In this document: one piece after another, positions 1-8,049 of the stretch
How positions within the stretch are numbered: the stretch's first letter is position 1
Layout of the letters: the number at the start of each line of letters is the position of its first letter
Assembly (NCBI GenBank): GCA_022827345.1
Contig: JAJDTB010000027.1
Location: 248,001-312,000 of the forward strand
Source of the DNA: Gemmatimonadota bacterium
GTDB taxonomy: Bacteria > Gemmatimonadota > Gemmatimonadetes > Longimicrobiales > Gaopeijiaceae
Length of the DNA stretch: 64,000 bases
Direction: 5' to 3'
Notes under the pieces: generated by a model
What the model was told of the DNA's origin: nothing
Databases searched by the model: none
The model's input: only the letters and a program-made list of their open reading frames with translations
Program-made: the position numbers and the translations under genes

Positions 1-877
1 CCTCGAGGGAGTACCGCGCCACCATGTCGGTGTAGGGGCCCGCATCCCCGCCCCGGCGCACCAGCTCGCCCGCCAAAGCGAGCGCGATCGCGGCCTCTGA
101 ACCGGCCTGCGCGGGGATCCACTCGTCCGCGTTCTGTCCCGTAAGCGACAGCCGCGGCCCCACGAAGACGAAGCGGCCCTTCTCGCCGTGATCCACCCCG
201 TGCATGCTGGCGAAGTCGGCGGCGAACGTCACCGGCGAGATCCACGTCTCGAGGAAGTCGGCACCGAAGGAGACCAGGAAGCGCGCAGCCGCAATGTCGT
301 ACCTGGGCAGTGCGCTGACCCCGAACGCGATGTTGACCGCCTCGCGCAGCGCCGCGTCGTCGAGCGCGTCGTGGATGACGTGCTGCCCGTTGAGCGAGCC
401 GGCCAGCTCTCCCAGGAGCATCTGTTCGGTGGGGCCTCTCGTTCCCGTGAGGAAGAGAGGCCGGCCGCCCGCACTCAGCCGCTCGGCAAGAAGCGCCGAG
501 GCTTCGTCCCATCCGATCGGCTCGAAGCCGTTCGGTCCGGCACGGAGGGGCGTTGCCAACCGGTCGGGATTGTACAGCCCCTGCAGCGCGGAGACGCCCC
601 GCGAACAGAGGCCGCCCTTCGACACGGGATGATCCGGGTTGCCCTCGATCATCACTGCGCGTCCCTCGCGGGTCCTCACCCGCACCCCGCACCCGCTCGA
701 GCACTCGCCGCAGGTCGACGCGTACCAGGTCGCGACCCCCGGCGTGATCTCCTCCGGCGGCGTCACGTACGGGATCAGTCGCTCGATTTCGCCCGTGGAG
801 CACCCGGCAACGGTCGCACCTGCACCCCCGGCGCCGAGGACCTTGAAGAAATCGCGCCGCTTGAGGCCGTCGCTCAT
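1..877 (-). CDS. actB: Alternative complex III molybdopterin/Fe-S subunit ActB, 5' part (runs off the window)
   Basis: The reading frame starts with ATG at 877 and stays open to the left edge, giving about 292 N-terminal residues. A twin-arginine motif (KRRDFFKVLG, residues 6-15) starts the protein, followed by a C-x2-C-x3-C set at residues 56, 59 and 63 and a fourth Cys at 91, as in the N-terminal [4Fe-4S] domain of molybdopterin oxidoreductases. The rest resembles the Mo-bis-MGD fold. It lies 19 bp downstream of a pentaheme cytochrome, which is the actA-actB order of alternative complex III, the quinol:cytochrome c or oxidase electron-transfer complex that replaces bc1 in many bacteria. In that complex ActB normally lacks molybdenum and carries Fe-S clusters in a C-terminal domain outside this window. 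A polysulfide or formate-type oxidoreductase is the alternative, but the neighbour favours ActB. Confidence 0.85.
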   Translation of the reverse strand, partial: MSDGLKRRDFFKVLGAGGAGATVAGCSTGEIERLIPYVTPPEEITPGVATWYASTCGECSSGCGVRVRTREGRAVMIEGNPDHPVSKGGLCSRGVSALQGLYNPDRLATPLRAGPNGFEPIGWDEASALLAERLSAGGRPLFLTGTRGPTEQMLLGELAGSLNGQHVIHDALDDAALREAVNIAFGVSALPRYDIAAARFLVSFGADFLETWISPVTFAADFASMHGVDHGEKGRFVFVGPRLSLTGQNADEWIPAQAGSEAAIALALAGELVRRGGDAGPYTDMVARYSLE

Positions 878-896
878 GGGGACACCGGGAGGGGGA

Positions 897-1469
897 CTAG
901 TAGTGGCATACCGTGCAGTCGCGGGAGGCCCCGCGCTCCAGATGGCAGGAAACGCACCAACCCATCTTCAGGTCGCCCGCCTCCGGGGCCACCTCCTCCA
1001 GCACCCCCATCTCCTGTACCTCGCCGTGGCAGGTCTGACACTCGACCCCGGCGGCGACGTGGCGGAAATGCGGGAAATTGACGTGATCGGAGACCTTGTA
1101 GATCCGGCGCCACGGAATCGGCGTGCCGGTATCGTGGTACTCCCGGACCTTGCTGATCTCTTCCGGATTGGTCCGTCCGTCGATGATCCCCACCTGGTGG
1201 CAGCCGATACAGGTAGCGACGGGTGGAATCCCGGCGTCGACCGACCGCTCAGCGGAGAAATGACAGTACTGACAGTCGATCAGCCACTGCCCGGCGTGGG
1301 TGTTGTGCGGGAACTGGATCGGCTGGGACAGATCGTCCGGTTGCGCGGTCTCGGCATCGCCGCCGCTCTCGGGGGTCTGCTGACCGCCGATCACGGCAAC
1401 CGCCAGGAAGATCGGGACCGCGACGACCGCGGCCACCAGCCACAACCTTTTCATATGAGAGGTAGGCAT
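897..1469 (-). CDS. actA: Pentaheme cytochrome c, alternative complex III subunit ActA
   Basis: The 190-residue protein has one N-terminal hydrophobic segment (about residues 8-28) that should anchor it to the membrane, then a periplasmic domain with five CxxCH heme-c motifs at residues 66-70, 87-91, 144-148, 172-176 and 185-189. The last motif is two residues from the C terminus. Five hemes, a single anchor and a downstream molybdopterin-type subunit match ActA, which passes electrons from quinol oxidation toward cytochrome c or the oxidase. A second in-frame ATG at 1454 (MKRLWLV) would place the hydrophobic segment nearer the start; neither ATG has a clear Shine-Dalgarno sequence, so the exact start is open. 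It is probably the first gene of the operon. Confidence 0.9.
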   Translation of the reverse strand: MPTSHMKRLWLVAAVVAVPIFLAVAVIGGQQTPESGGDAETAQPDDLSQPIQFPHNTHAGQWLIDCQYCHFSAERSVDAGIPPVATCIGCHQVGIIDGRTNPEEISKVREYHDTGTPIPWRRIYKVSDHVNFPHFRHVAAGVECQTCHGEVQEMGVLEEVAPEAGDLKMGWCVSCHLERGASRDCTVCHY

Positions 1470-1529
1470 CGAAGACCCGTCGCCGGGCCTGGTTCGGGGT
1501 GGATTGAGGGTCCAACAACGTTGGCGAAA

Positions 1530-1557
1530 AAAGCCGACGCAAGGTAGATGCGGCTTT
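1530..1557 (-). promoter_or_regulatory. Hairpin with trailing T-run in the leader region upstream of actA
   Basis: Read on the minus strand, AAAGCCG and CGGCTTT form a 7-bp stem around a 14-nt loop, and the right arm continues into a run of six T (1527-1532 on the plus strand reads A). It looks like an intrinsic terminator but lies about 60 bp upstream of actA with no minus-strand gene feeding into it. It could be an attenuator in the act leader or an insulator against read-through. Function is inferred only from shape. Confidence 0.35.
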
Positions 1558-1668
1558 CGGCGATGTCAACGAGCATGGCGGGGTACAGCACGCGCGCCGC
1601 GGCAACCTCCTCCACGGCCGGACCGCGTCGGGGTGCGCCGACCCTTTTCGTTCGCTACACTAATCCGC

Positions 1669-1992
1669 ATGGAGCAGAAGTTGACGCCTTCCGGCGACTC
1701 GGACCCGGGCGGCTCGTCCAGGGAGGCGGGCGGCGACTCCCTGGGCATGCATCTGAAGACCTTTACCCACGAGGGAAGGTTCTGGGACGTTTTTTTCAAG
1801 GTCGTCGATGATCCCGCGGATCCTGATTCCTGCCGGGCCCGGCTCGGTTTCCTGCCGACCGACCGGGCCGATCACGAGGAACCGGTCCACACGGCGGTGA
1901 TTATCATCGAACCCAGTTACGAGGAGGCGCTGGAGGTGGCGCAGGAATTCGACCGCTATCACCTCTCCGCCATGCTTCGCTCCGTGATCTGA
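1669..1992 (+). CDS. Small conserved-looking protein of unknown function
   Basis: ATG at 1669 (MEQKLTPSG) gives 107 residues. A polar, Gly/Ser-rich N terminus of about 30 residues leads into a compact domain with alternating hydrophobic positions (FWDVFFKVV, GFLPTD, HTAVIIIEPSYEEALE) and a last segment FDRYHLSAMLRSVI. There is no signal peptide or membrane segment, so it should be cytoplasmic. I do not recognise the family. The gene diverges from actA across about 200 bp and precedes the amidotransferase by 53 bp on the same strand, so the two may be cotranscribed. The frame stays open upstream to 1504, but those residues look like translated intergenic DNA. Confidence 0.6.
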   Translation: MEQKLTPSGDSDPGGSSREAGGDSLGMHLKTFTHEGRFWDVFFKVVDDPADPDSCRARLGFLPTDRADHEEPVHTAVIIIEPSYEEALEVAQEFDRYHLSAMLRSVI

Positions 1993-2045
1993 ATCGTTCA
2001 ACGGGGCGTCGCCTGCACCGCCCATACGGAACACGCCCGAGCTTC

Positions 2046-2921
2046 ATGAACAACCCCGACGCCGAAACCATCCGCTGCCTCCTGCTTCAGGTCCGCGACG
2101 CGGACGACCCCATGGGTCCCCACGAGACAGCTTCGTTCCAACGCATCATGGCGCCGCTGCCGACCAGGATCGCGGTCTTCGATCTGCTCAGCCGCCCGTT
2201 GCATGCGAGCGACCTCGACGGCGTCGACCTGGTCCTGATGGGCGGCAGCGGCAGCTACTCGGCCACCAGCACGGAACCGTGGTTGGAAACCGCCCTCGCT
2301 TCCCTCCGCCTGGTGCATGCGGCCCAGGTGCCCGCCTTCGCATCCTGCTGGGGGTTCCAGGGGATGGCCGCCGCGATGGGCGGGGCGGTCATACGGGACC
2401 GTTCCCGCGCGGAGGTAGGCACCTACGAGATCGAACTGACCCCCGCCGGCCGCGCCGACCCCGTCTTCTCCTACCTGGGAGGCCGCTTCAGGGCCCAGCT
2501 CGGCCACGAAGACCTCGTCGAGACGCTTCCCCCGCGCACCACCCTCCTCGCCTCGTCGGCCAGGGTCACGCACCAGGCCTATCGTTTCGAGGACGCGCCC
2601 ATCTACTGTACGCAGTTCCACCCCGAACTCGACGCGGCGGGGCTTTGCTCACGGTTGCAGGAGTACCCGCGATACGCCGAAGAGGTCACCGGCCGCACGA
2701 TGGAGGAGGTGCTGGAGCGGTTCCACGATGCGCGGGAGGCCGAGCACCTCATCCCGCGTTTCGCGGAGCTGCACGTGAACCGCCAGTCACGCGGTCTTCA
2801 CCCAGCGCACCAGTTCGCGCAGCGTGGGCCTCTTCCCCTGCATCAGGATCCCCACGCGGTAGATCCGGCCGGCAACCCACGCCGTGCCCACCAGCGCCAG
2901 CGCCATGAGGACCAGGGATGA
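2046..2921 (+). CDS. Class I glutamine amidotransferase-like protein
   Basis: The first 240 of 291 residues form a GATase1 domain like that of GMP-synthase-type amidotransferases. The nucleophile elbow is ASCWGFQ with Cys101, and the His/Glu partners are in TQFHPEL (His192, Glu194), so the Cys-His-Glu triad is intact. VLMGGSGS (63-70) supplies the oxyanion region. Stand-alone proteins of this type hydrolyse glutamine or gamma-glutamyl compounds; the real substrate cannot be read here. The last 40-50 residues are basic, low complexity, and overlap the 3' end of the convergent ABC permease gene by 135 bp, so the natural C terminus may have been lost and extended into antisense sequence. Confidence 0.8.
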   Translation: MNNPDAETIRCLLLQVRDADDPMGPHETASFQRIMAPLPTRIAVFDLLSRPLHASDLDGVDLVLMGGSGSYSATSTEPWLETALASLRLVHAAQVPAFASCWGFQGMAAAMGGAVIRDRSRAEVGTYEIELTPAGRADPVFSYLGGRFRAQLGHEDLVETLPPRTTLLASSARVTHQAYRFEDAPIYCTQFHPELDAAGLCSRLQEYPRYAEEVTGRTMEEVLERFHDAREAEHLIPRFAELHVNRQSRGLHPAHQFAQRGPLPLHQDPHAVDPAGNPRRAHQRQRHEDQG

Positions 2922-4046
2922 AGCCACCATCCACCACGGCACCGCCCCCGCGGCCGCCCGGGGGAACATCATGACGGGGCTGAAGTAGGGGAAGAGCGCC
3001 ACCCAGTCCATCCAGGCGAAACCGCTTCCCTCGATGGTGGCCATCTGCAGGACGAAGGGGACGATCAACAGCATCATGACGGGGAACTGGGCCTGCTGTG
3101 CCTCCTCCTCGGAGCTGCACATCGCCCCCACGGCGGCAAACATGGAGGCGTACAGGAAGTACCCCAGCACGAAGTAGGTCCCGAGCAGCGCGATCACTCC
3201 CGGACCCGGAAGGAACTGCAGTACGTCCTCAAGGCCCGTCGCCTGAAGCTGGGCCACGACGAACGGCACCCCGAACATCGCCAGCACCGCCGCCGAGGCG
3301 AACCAGATCCCGAGCTGCGTCAGCCCCATCGACCCGACCCCCAGCACCTTGCCGAGGAGGAGACGCCACGGGCTGATCGACGAGATCACCACCTCGACCA
3401 CACGGTTGCGTTTCTCGTCCAGCACCGACCGCAGCACGTACGCGCCGTAGAGCAGCATCGTGAAATAGAGCAGAAAGGCTCCGCCGAAGCCGGTGACGAT
3501 CCCCGTGATCCTGTTGACCTCCGCATCCTCGCCGTCGGTCTCCTCCACGACCGATTCGAAGTCGAGCTGGCCTCCCTCGATGAGCGCCCGGACCGACGCC
3601 CCGTCCTCGAGCGCCGACAGATGCCGGTCCAACGCCGTCTGCACGACGAACCGCTCGAAGAGGTTGCGCCGCAGGCTGCCCGGACGGTCCTTTCCGCGGT
3701 AGGCGAACACACCTTCCGTGAGAGTCAGGTCGTCGATCACCAGGTAGCCCTCCAGCTCGTCTTCCATGATCTGGCGGTCCAGCTCTTCCTGGCCCACATC
3801 CGCACCGACCACCTCCATCTCGTAGCCGAACGCGGCCAACCTGCCCGCGACCTCTTCGCCGATCAGCCCCGTGTAGTCGATCACGGCCAGCTCACGCTGG
3901 GAGCGCTCGGACTGCACCCCCAGGAAAGCGCTGAGCCCGATCAGGCCGACCATCAGCACCGGCAGCGCGATCGTCGACAGGATGAAGCCCTTCGTCTTCA
4001 CGCGCTCGAGGTATTCCCGCCGCATCACGATCCATACCTGTCTCAT
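2787..4046 (-). CDS. ABC-2 type exporter permease (NatB-like)
   Basis: ATG at 4046 (MRQVWIVMRREYLERVKTK) gives 419 residues. A transmembrane helix near residues 20-40 is followed by a roughly 150-residue extracytoplasmic domain and then five or six hydrophobic helices in the C-terminal half, the usual ABC-2 exporter topology. The start codon overlaps the stop of the ATPase gene as ATGA, so the two are translationally coupled. Members of this family export sodium, drugs or unknown substrates; nothing here fixes the substrate. The frame is open well upstream of 4046, but that part lies inside the ATPase gene in another frame and is not coding. Confidence 0.88.
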   Translation of the reverse strand: MRQVWIVMRREYLERVKTKGFILSTIALPVLMVGLIGLSAFLGVQSERSQRELAVIDYTGLIGEEVAGRLAAFGYEMEVVGADVGQEELDRQIMEDELEGYLVIDDLTLTEGVFAYRGKDRPGSLRRNLFERFVVQTALDRHLSALEDGASVRALIEGGQLDFESVVEETDGEDAEVNRITGIVTGFGGAFLLYFTMLLYGAYVLRSVLDEKRNRVVEVVISSISPWRLLLGKVLGVGSMGLTQLGIWFASAAVLAMFGVPFVVAQLQATGLEDVLQFLPGPGVIALLGTYFVLGYFLYASMFAAVGAMCSSEEEAQQAQFPVMMLLIVPFVLQMATIEGSGFAWMDWVALFPYFSPVMMFPRAAAGAVPWWMVASSLVLMALALVGTAWVAGRIYRVGILMQGKRPTLRELVRWVKTA

Positions 4047-4984
4047 CGGGCACCTCCCATCGCCGCCATCGCCGGTTCCTCGGACTGCTCGCCCGCGTGG
4101 CGCACGAAGATCTCGCGCAGGGTGGGCTCGAGGACCTCGAAGCGGCGCAGCGTCACGCCTTCCCTGACCGCAGCCGCGAGGATGCTGTCGTGGCCGACCC
4201 GGTTGGTGACCGGGATGTGATGCGCGTCGTCCACAACCTCGATGTCGTGGATGCCCAGCCGGGTCAGCCAGCCGGCGTCCCCTTGGAACTCCACGGCCAC
4301 CGCGCCGGACCGCTCCCGCCGCTTGAGCTTCTTCAGGTCGCCGTCGAGCACCTTGTGGGACCTGGAGATCAGGCACACCCGCTCGCACAAACGCTCCGCC
4401 TGCTCCATGAGATGGGTCGAGAACAGGATCGTCTTGCCCCGCTCGCGCTCTTCGCGGACGATCGCCTCGAGAACCTCCTGGTTGATGGGGTCGAGACCGC
4501 TGAACGGTTCGTCCAGGATCAGCATGTCGGGATCGTGGAGCACCGTGCCGATGAACTGCACCTTCTGCTGCATCCCCTTGGACAGCTCCTGGATCTTCTT
4601 GCCCGACCATTCGGAGAGCTCGAGCCGCTCCAGCCATTGCCCTGCCCTGGACTGGGCCTCACGGCGGGCCAGGCCCCGCAGCTCGCCCAGGAAGACCAGC
4701 TGCTCCAGAACCTTCATCTTCTCGTAGACGCCGCGCTCTTCCGGCAGGTAGCCCACACGGCTGCGGCGCGCGAAATCCGGGAAGCCGCCGAAGAGCTCGA
4801 CGGTCCCCCTGTCCGGGAGAAGGATGGCCATGATCATGCGGATCATGGTGGTCTTGCCCGAGCCGTTGGGGCCGAGGAGGCCCACGATGGTGCCGCGGGG
4901 GATTTCCAGGTCGAAGTTGGAGACGGCTGTGTGCGTGCCGAACTTCTTCGTCACGCCCGCCAGTCGTACGGCGAGTTCCGTCAC
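4043..4984 (-). CDS. ABC transporter ATPase (NatA-like)
   Basis: The 313-residue protein has every ABC ATPase motif: Walker A GPNGSGKT (38-45), signature LSKGMQQK (134-141), Walker B MLILDEP (154-160) and the H-loop His191 in FSTHLME. A C-terminal domain of about 90 residues, typical of NatA-type ATPases (DUF4162-like), ends in LREIFVRHAG. It should power the ABC-2 permease encoded directly downstream with a 4-bp overlap. The region upstream of 4984 is AT-richer than its surroundings and is shared with a divergent AbrB-like gene, so it probably holds the promoter. No substrate can be assigned. Confidence 0.92.
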   Translation of the reverse strand: MTELAVRLAGVTKKFGTHTAVSNFDLEIPRGTIVGLLGPNGSGKTTMIRMIMAILLPDRGTVELFGGFPDFARRSRVGYLPEERGVYEKMKVLEQLVFLGELRGLARREAQSRAGQWLERLELSEWSGKKIQELSKGMQQKVQFIGTVLHDPDMLILDEPFSGLDPINQEVLEAIVREERERGKTILFSTHLMEQAERLCERVCLISRSHKVLDGDLKKLKRRERSGAVAVEFQGDAGWLTRLGIHDIEVVDDAHHIPVTNRVGHDSILAAAVREGVTLRRFEVLEPTLREIFVRHAGEQSEEPAMAAMGGAR

Positions 4985-5166
4985 GGATGTCGCTCCTTTT
5001 CCATGTTTGGTCTTGATTTCGGGCCTTGCTGGACGGTACGGGCAAGCAAAGGGTTTCGTTCATCGGCACGTCTTGCGTCGCAGCCCGCTGCCCGATTATC
5101 TCGACTTGACCGCGTCACTTTGATTATCATTCAAGAGCGTTTTTAACGAGTACCCAAGGAGTATGT

Positions 5167-5358
5167 GTGGCGATTTATCGAACGCTCTACTATGGCGACG
5201 TGACGGTTGGAACGGGAGGACGACTGACGATCCCGTTGGGTATCCGGTCCGACTGTGGCATTCGCAAGGGCGACACCTTGACAGTTCGCGTCGAAGAAAC
5301 ACCCAAGGGAACCCGCCAGTTGGTCATGTGGCGGAACGAGCGCGGCGCCGAAGAGTGA
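5167..5358 (+). CDS. AbrB/MazE-like DNA-binding protein, orphan
   Basis: The 63-residue protein looks like a swapped-hairpin AbrB domain: GDVTVGTGGRLTIPLGIRSDCGIRKGDTLTVRVEE, with the GR-x-TIP-x-x-x-R core and the G-x-x-x-GD turn. The start is GTG at 5167, chosen because a perfect AAGGAG (5156-5161) sits 5 nt upstream; the overlapping ATG at 5163 is out of frame. AbrB/MazE domains are most often antitoxins or transition-state regulators. No toxin gene follows, since the downstream neighbour is the convergent luxC. It may be a solitary regulator or a remnant of a toxin-antitoxin pair. Confidence 0.75.
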   Translation: MAIYRTLYYGDVTVGTGGRLTIPLGIRSDCGIRKGDTLTVRVEETPKGTRQLVMWRNERGAEE

Positions 5359-5394
5359 ATTCGTGGCGGTAGCCCGTTGCAGGCGCTGCCGCTG

Positions 5395-6807
5395 TCAGTG
5401 AAGTTCGGTCCAGCGGACAAGTTCGCGCAGGGGACGCTGCCCGTCGTGGAGCCATTCCGCACCGGGAAAGGGCACCTCGCGCAACGGGACCACTCGTGTT
5501 GCGCGGATCCGCGCCAACCCTTCCGCCAGAGCCTGCCGTTCCTCGCCGATCCCGGCGATCCCGACGGTCTGCAGCACCGGGGACAGCGGGGACAGCGCCT
5601 GCAGGCAGGCGGCAACATCGGCTGCGGGAATGACCCAGGCCGTGCGGCCCCCGGCGGGTGAGAACCCATCCAGGCTGCCCATAATCACGGTCCAGCGCAG
5701 TCCCTTGCGATACCATAGCTCGGTGTCGCGGCCCGACGCCGCATCCATCTCCAGGAATCCTCGCATCTGGTGAATTGCGGACAGTTCACCTGCCGGCGCG
5801 TGACCGGGAGGCAGCGCGAATTCGATCTTCGACAGTGCATCGGCCAGTTCACCGGACCACTCCCGGGCCGCGGCGCGGTCGCCGAGCACGAGAAACAGGT
5901 GCGTGCTGACGCAGCCCTCCTGGTCGAAGAGCGCGACCGCGCGGGCGGCGTCGGAAGCGGCCCGCGGGTCGCCGGTGGGGTCGACCACCGCCACACCGAC
6001 CCGGTGGCCGTGTTCGATGAGGCGGGTGGAGGCCGGAGTGCGGGTGCGTACGGATTCGACGGTGGTATCGCTCCCGTATACGACGACCTGATCGGCCGCG
6101 GCGAAGAGTTCCTGCTCCCACCGGGCCCACGGGGCCGTGCCGCCGGGCCAGTACTGGACCGCCACAGCCGCACCGAGAAGGGGATCGACGCGGCCGAGGT
6201 GCTGCGCGAAGGCCACGGTGAGCGCCACGTCCCCCGCGCCGGGCTTGGCCAGCACCGGGGACTTGACAAGCAGCGCCCGAATGATGGACGTGACGGTCAC
6301 CCCCGGGACGCTCCCCGCGCCCAGGTGCAGGGTGATCCCGGGAGCGGTTGCCGCTACCAGCCTTTCGTTATCGGGAACGAAGCCGTCGAGGACGCGCGGG
6401 TCCGGAAACTCCGCGTAAACGAGACCCTCGAGGGCTTCGGTGGACCACGTCGCAGCCATTCCGTTGACGACCTCCGCGGTCATTGCCCGCGACAGTCCGG
6501 CGTTCTGCGCAATACGCCGCGATCCCTTGTCGCCAATGCTGCCCACGAAACTCTCTCCCGCCTGGCCGAGGCAGGCGATCAGCTCGCGGGAGGGGATCGC
6601 CGCCAGCGTCCTGGCCGACGCGCGAAGCGATGCGACCAGTCGGCCGGCAAGGTCGAGGTCCGGCTTTGGGTGACGGATGTCCACGCCGCCCGCGCGGATC
6701 TGTAACAGCGACGTTGGGGGCGGCGCTGCCGGAGGCCAGACCCACCCGTCGATGACCGGCCGGCCCGAGGCGGAGCTGTCGTCGGTCGCGGGGGGGACTT
6801 CCGTCAC
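5395..6807 (-). CDS. luxC: LuxC-like acyl-CoA / fatty-acyl reductase
   Basis: The 470-residue protein has the length and features of the LuxC reductase family (aldehyde dehydrogenase fold). The catalytic cysteine motif is FDQEGCVSTH (Cys299), very close to the FDQ-x-x-CVS motif of bacterial LuxC, and a glycine-rich HLGAGSVPGVT segment lies at 161-171. LuxC reduces an activated fatty acyl group to an aldehyde with NADPH after the acyl group is passed from LuxE. The LuxE-like gene lies 6 bp upstream on the same strand, so they form one unit. No luxA or luxB is present, so bioluminescence is not supported; the aldehyde probably enters lipid or secondary metabolism. Confidence 0.85.
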   Translation of the reverse strand: MTEVPPATDDSSASGRPVIDGWVWPPAAPPPTSLLQIRAGGVDIRHPKPDLDLAGRLVASLRASARTLAAIPSRELIACLGQAGESFVGSIGDKGSRRIAQNAGLSRAMTAEVVNGMAATWSTEALEGLVYAEFPDPRVLDGFVPDNERLVAATAPGITLHLGAGSVPGVTVTSIIRALLVKSPVLAKPGAGDVALTVAFAQHLGRVDPLLGAAVAVQYWPGGTAPWARWEQELFAAADQVVVYGSDTTVESVRTRTPASTRLIEHGHRVGVAVVDPTGDPRAASDAARAVALFDQEGCVSTHLFLVLGDRAAAREWSGELADALSKIEFALPPGHAPAGELSAIHQMRGFLEMDAASGRDTELWYRKGLRWTVIMGSLDGFSPAGGRTAWVIPAADVAACLQALSPLSPVLQTVGIAGIGEERQALAEGLARIRATRVVPLREVPFPGAEWLHDGQRPLRELVRWTELH

Positions 6808-6813
6808 GGACTG

Positions 6814-8016
6814 TTATCCCGGGCCGCGGCCGCGCGTTGCCCGCAGGAAGGACTCCGCCGTCAGCGAACAGCCGCGCAGGTCGGATCCGGGTGCGCGCCC
6901 GGCCAGGCGCACCCCGCCATCCTCCGTGACGGCGCCCAGGTCCTCGGTCAGCAGGTGGCAGACGGACGCGGCGTTCGCGAGGTCGAAGTGCGCGAGCAGG
7001 CCGACATCGCCGTGCGGCAGCGGCGCCAGGTCCAGCGGGTCGAGCGCGCGGGTTCGCACCCACGGCGGAAACCGGTGCACGCGGCTCGGGGCCGGGCCGG
7101 CATGGCCGGCAGCGCCGTCGTAGGCCTGTGAGAGCATCTCGGTCATGCCGTACTCGTTAATGATGTGCGATTCGGGGACGGCCAGCACATCGCCTACGCG
7201 CCGGTAGAGCGCCGCGCGGTTCACGGCGGCGACGCGGCCCTTGAACCCGCCGGTCTCCATGAGGCGGGAGCCGCGGGGGAGAGGCAGGGCGGCGTCGCCC
7301 AGCGCGTCGAGGAGCTGGACGAGCGCGAAGGCGGTCGTGAGCAGGAGGACCGGGTGCGAGGCCGCGCGCGCCGCGCGCTCGAACGCGGCCGCGTCGACTC
7401 CGCGCCGGGGGTGGAAGGCCCAGGTGGCGTGGGCGACCTCGGGTTCCCGCGCGATGAACCCGGCCATGGCCGACAGCGATGAATCGGGTGCGGCCGCGGG
7501 GTGTGGAATGAGGGACACGAGGGCGACGGTGCTTGCGGCGGCGCTCGGGGTCCGCGCGGCCGCGCCATCCTCACCGAAGAGATGGCGCCGATAGTTGGGG
7601 CGGGCCGCCGTGCGGTACAGGTCGACGCTGGCGACATGATGCTCGCCGCGCCGTGCCGCCCCGCCGGTGGTGCCGCTGGTGCGAAAGACGACCTCGGCCG
7701 GGCCCGATGCGATGGGCACGTCCCTGAAAGCGGCCACCGGCACCGGCGGGATCTCGTGCCAGGCTCCGGGCTCCGATCCGCCGGCCGCGTCCCAGAAGCG
7801 GCGCAGCACCGGGTTCGTGGCACGCTGAACGGCGTGCACGCGGCGCGCCATGTAGTCGAACATGTCATCGCACCCGAAGATGCCTTCGGAGTCGCGGAAC
7901 AGGCCCGCAAGCTCCTCGATCAGCTCCGCGCATTCAGGCGGCAGGGTGCCCTGGGCGGCCATGGTCCGGGATTCCCGCGCCACTAGGCGAAGCGGCCGAC
8001 GCGGGTGCATCGCCAC
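6814..8016 (-). CDS. luxE: LuxE-like acyl-protein synthetase
   Basis: This 400-residue protein has LuxE/PaaK-type adenylation motifs: VVFRTSGTTGG, the phosphate-binding loop, and HIINEYGMTEMLSQ, which matches the YGMTE adenylate-binding motif. LuxE activates a fatty acid as acyl-AMP and transfers it to an enzyme cysteine and on to LuxC. A start at ATG 8016 adds 18 basic residues; ATG 7962 (MAAQGTLPPECAELIEEL) is an equally plausible start because homologues begin near this point. It is followed after 6 bp by luxC. The orphan pair probably makes a fatty aldehyde; the acyl chain is unknown. Confidence 0.82.
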   Translation of the reverse strand: MAMHPRRPLRLVARESRTMAAQGTLPPECAELIEELAGLFRDSEGIFGCDDMFDYMARRVHAVQRATNPVLRRFWDAAGGSEPGAWHEIPPVPVAAFRDVPIASGPAEVVFRTSGTTGGAARRGEHHVASVDLYRTAARPNYRRHLFGEDGAAARTPSAAASTVALVSLIPHPAAAPDSSLSAMAGFIAREPEVAHATWAFHPRRGVDAAAFERAARAASHPVLLLTTAFALVQLLDALGDAALPLPRGSRLMETGGFKGRVAAVNRAALYRRVGDVLAVPESHIINEYGMTEMLSQAYDGAAGHAGPAPSRVHRFPPWVRTRALDPLDLAPLPHGDVGLLAHFDLANAASVCHLLTEDLGAVTEDGGVRLAGRAPGSDLRGCSLTAESFLRATRGRGPG

Positions 8017-8049
8017 TCGAAGGCCGGGAAGGTCCTGTTCACGAGCCGC

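Noticed and set aside
4047-4637. N-terminal extension of the ABC permease frame
   Set aside because: The ATPase gene with complete motifs occupies this DNA in another frame, and the permease start at 4046 is coupled by ATGA.
5395-8016. Luminescence operon
   Set aside because: Only luxC- and luxE-like genes are present; there is no luciferase luxAB or thioesterase luxD.
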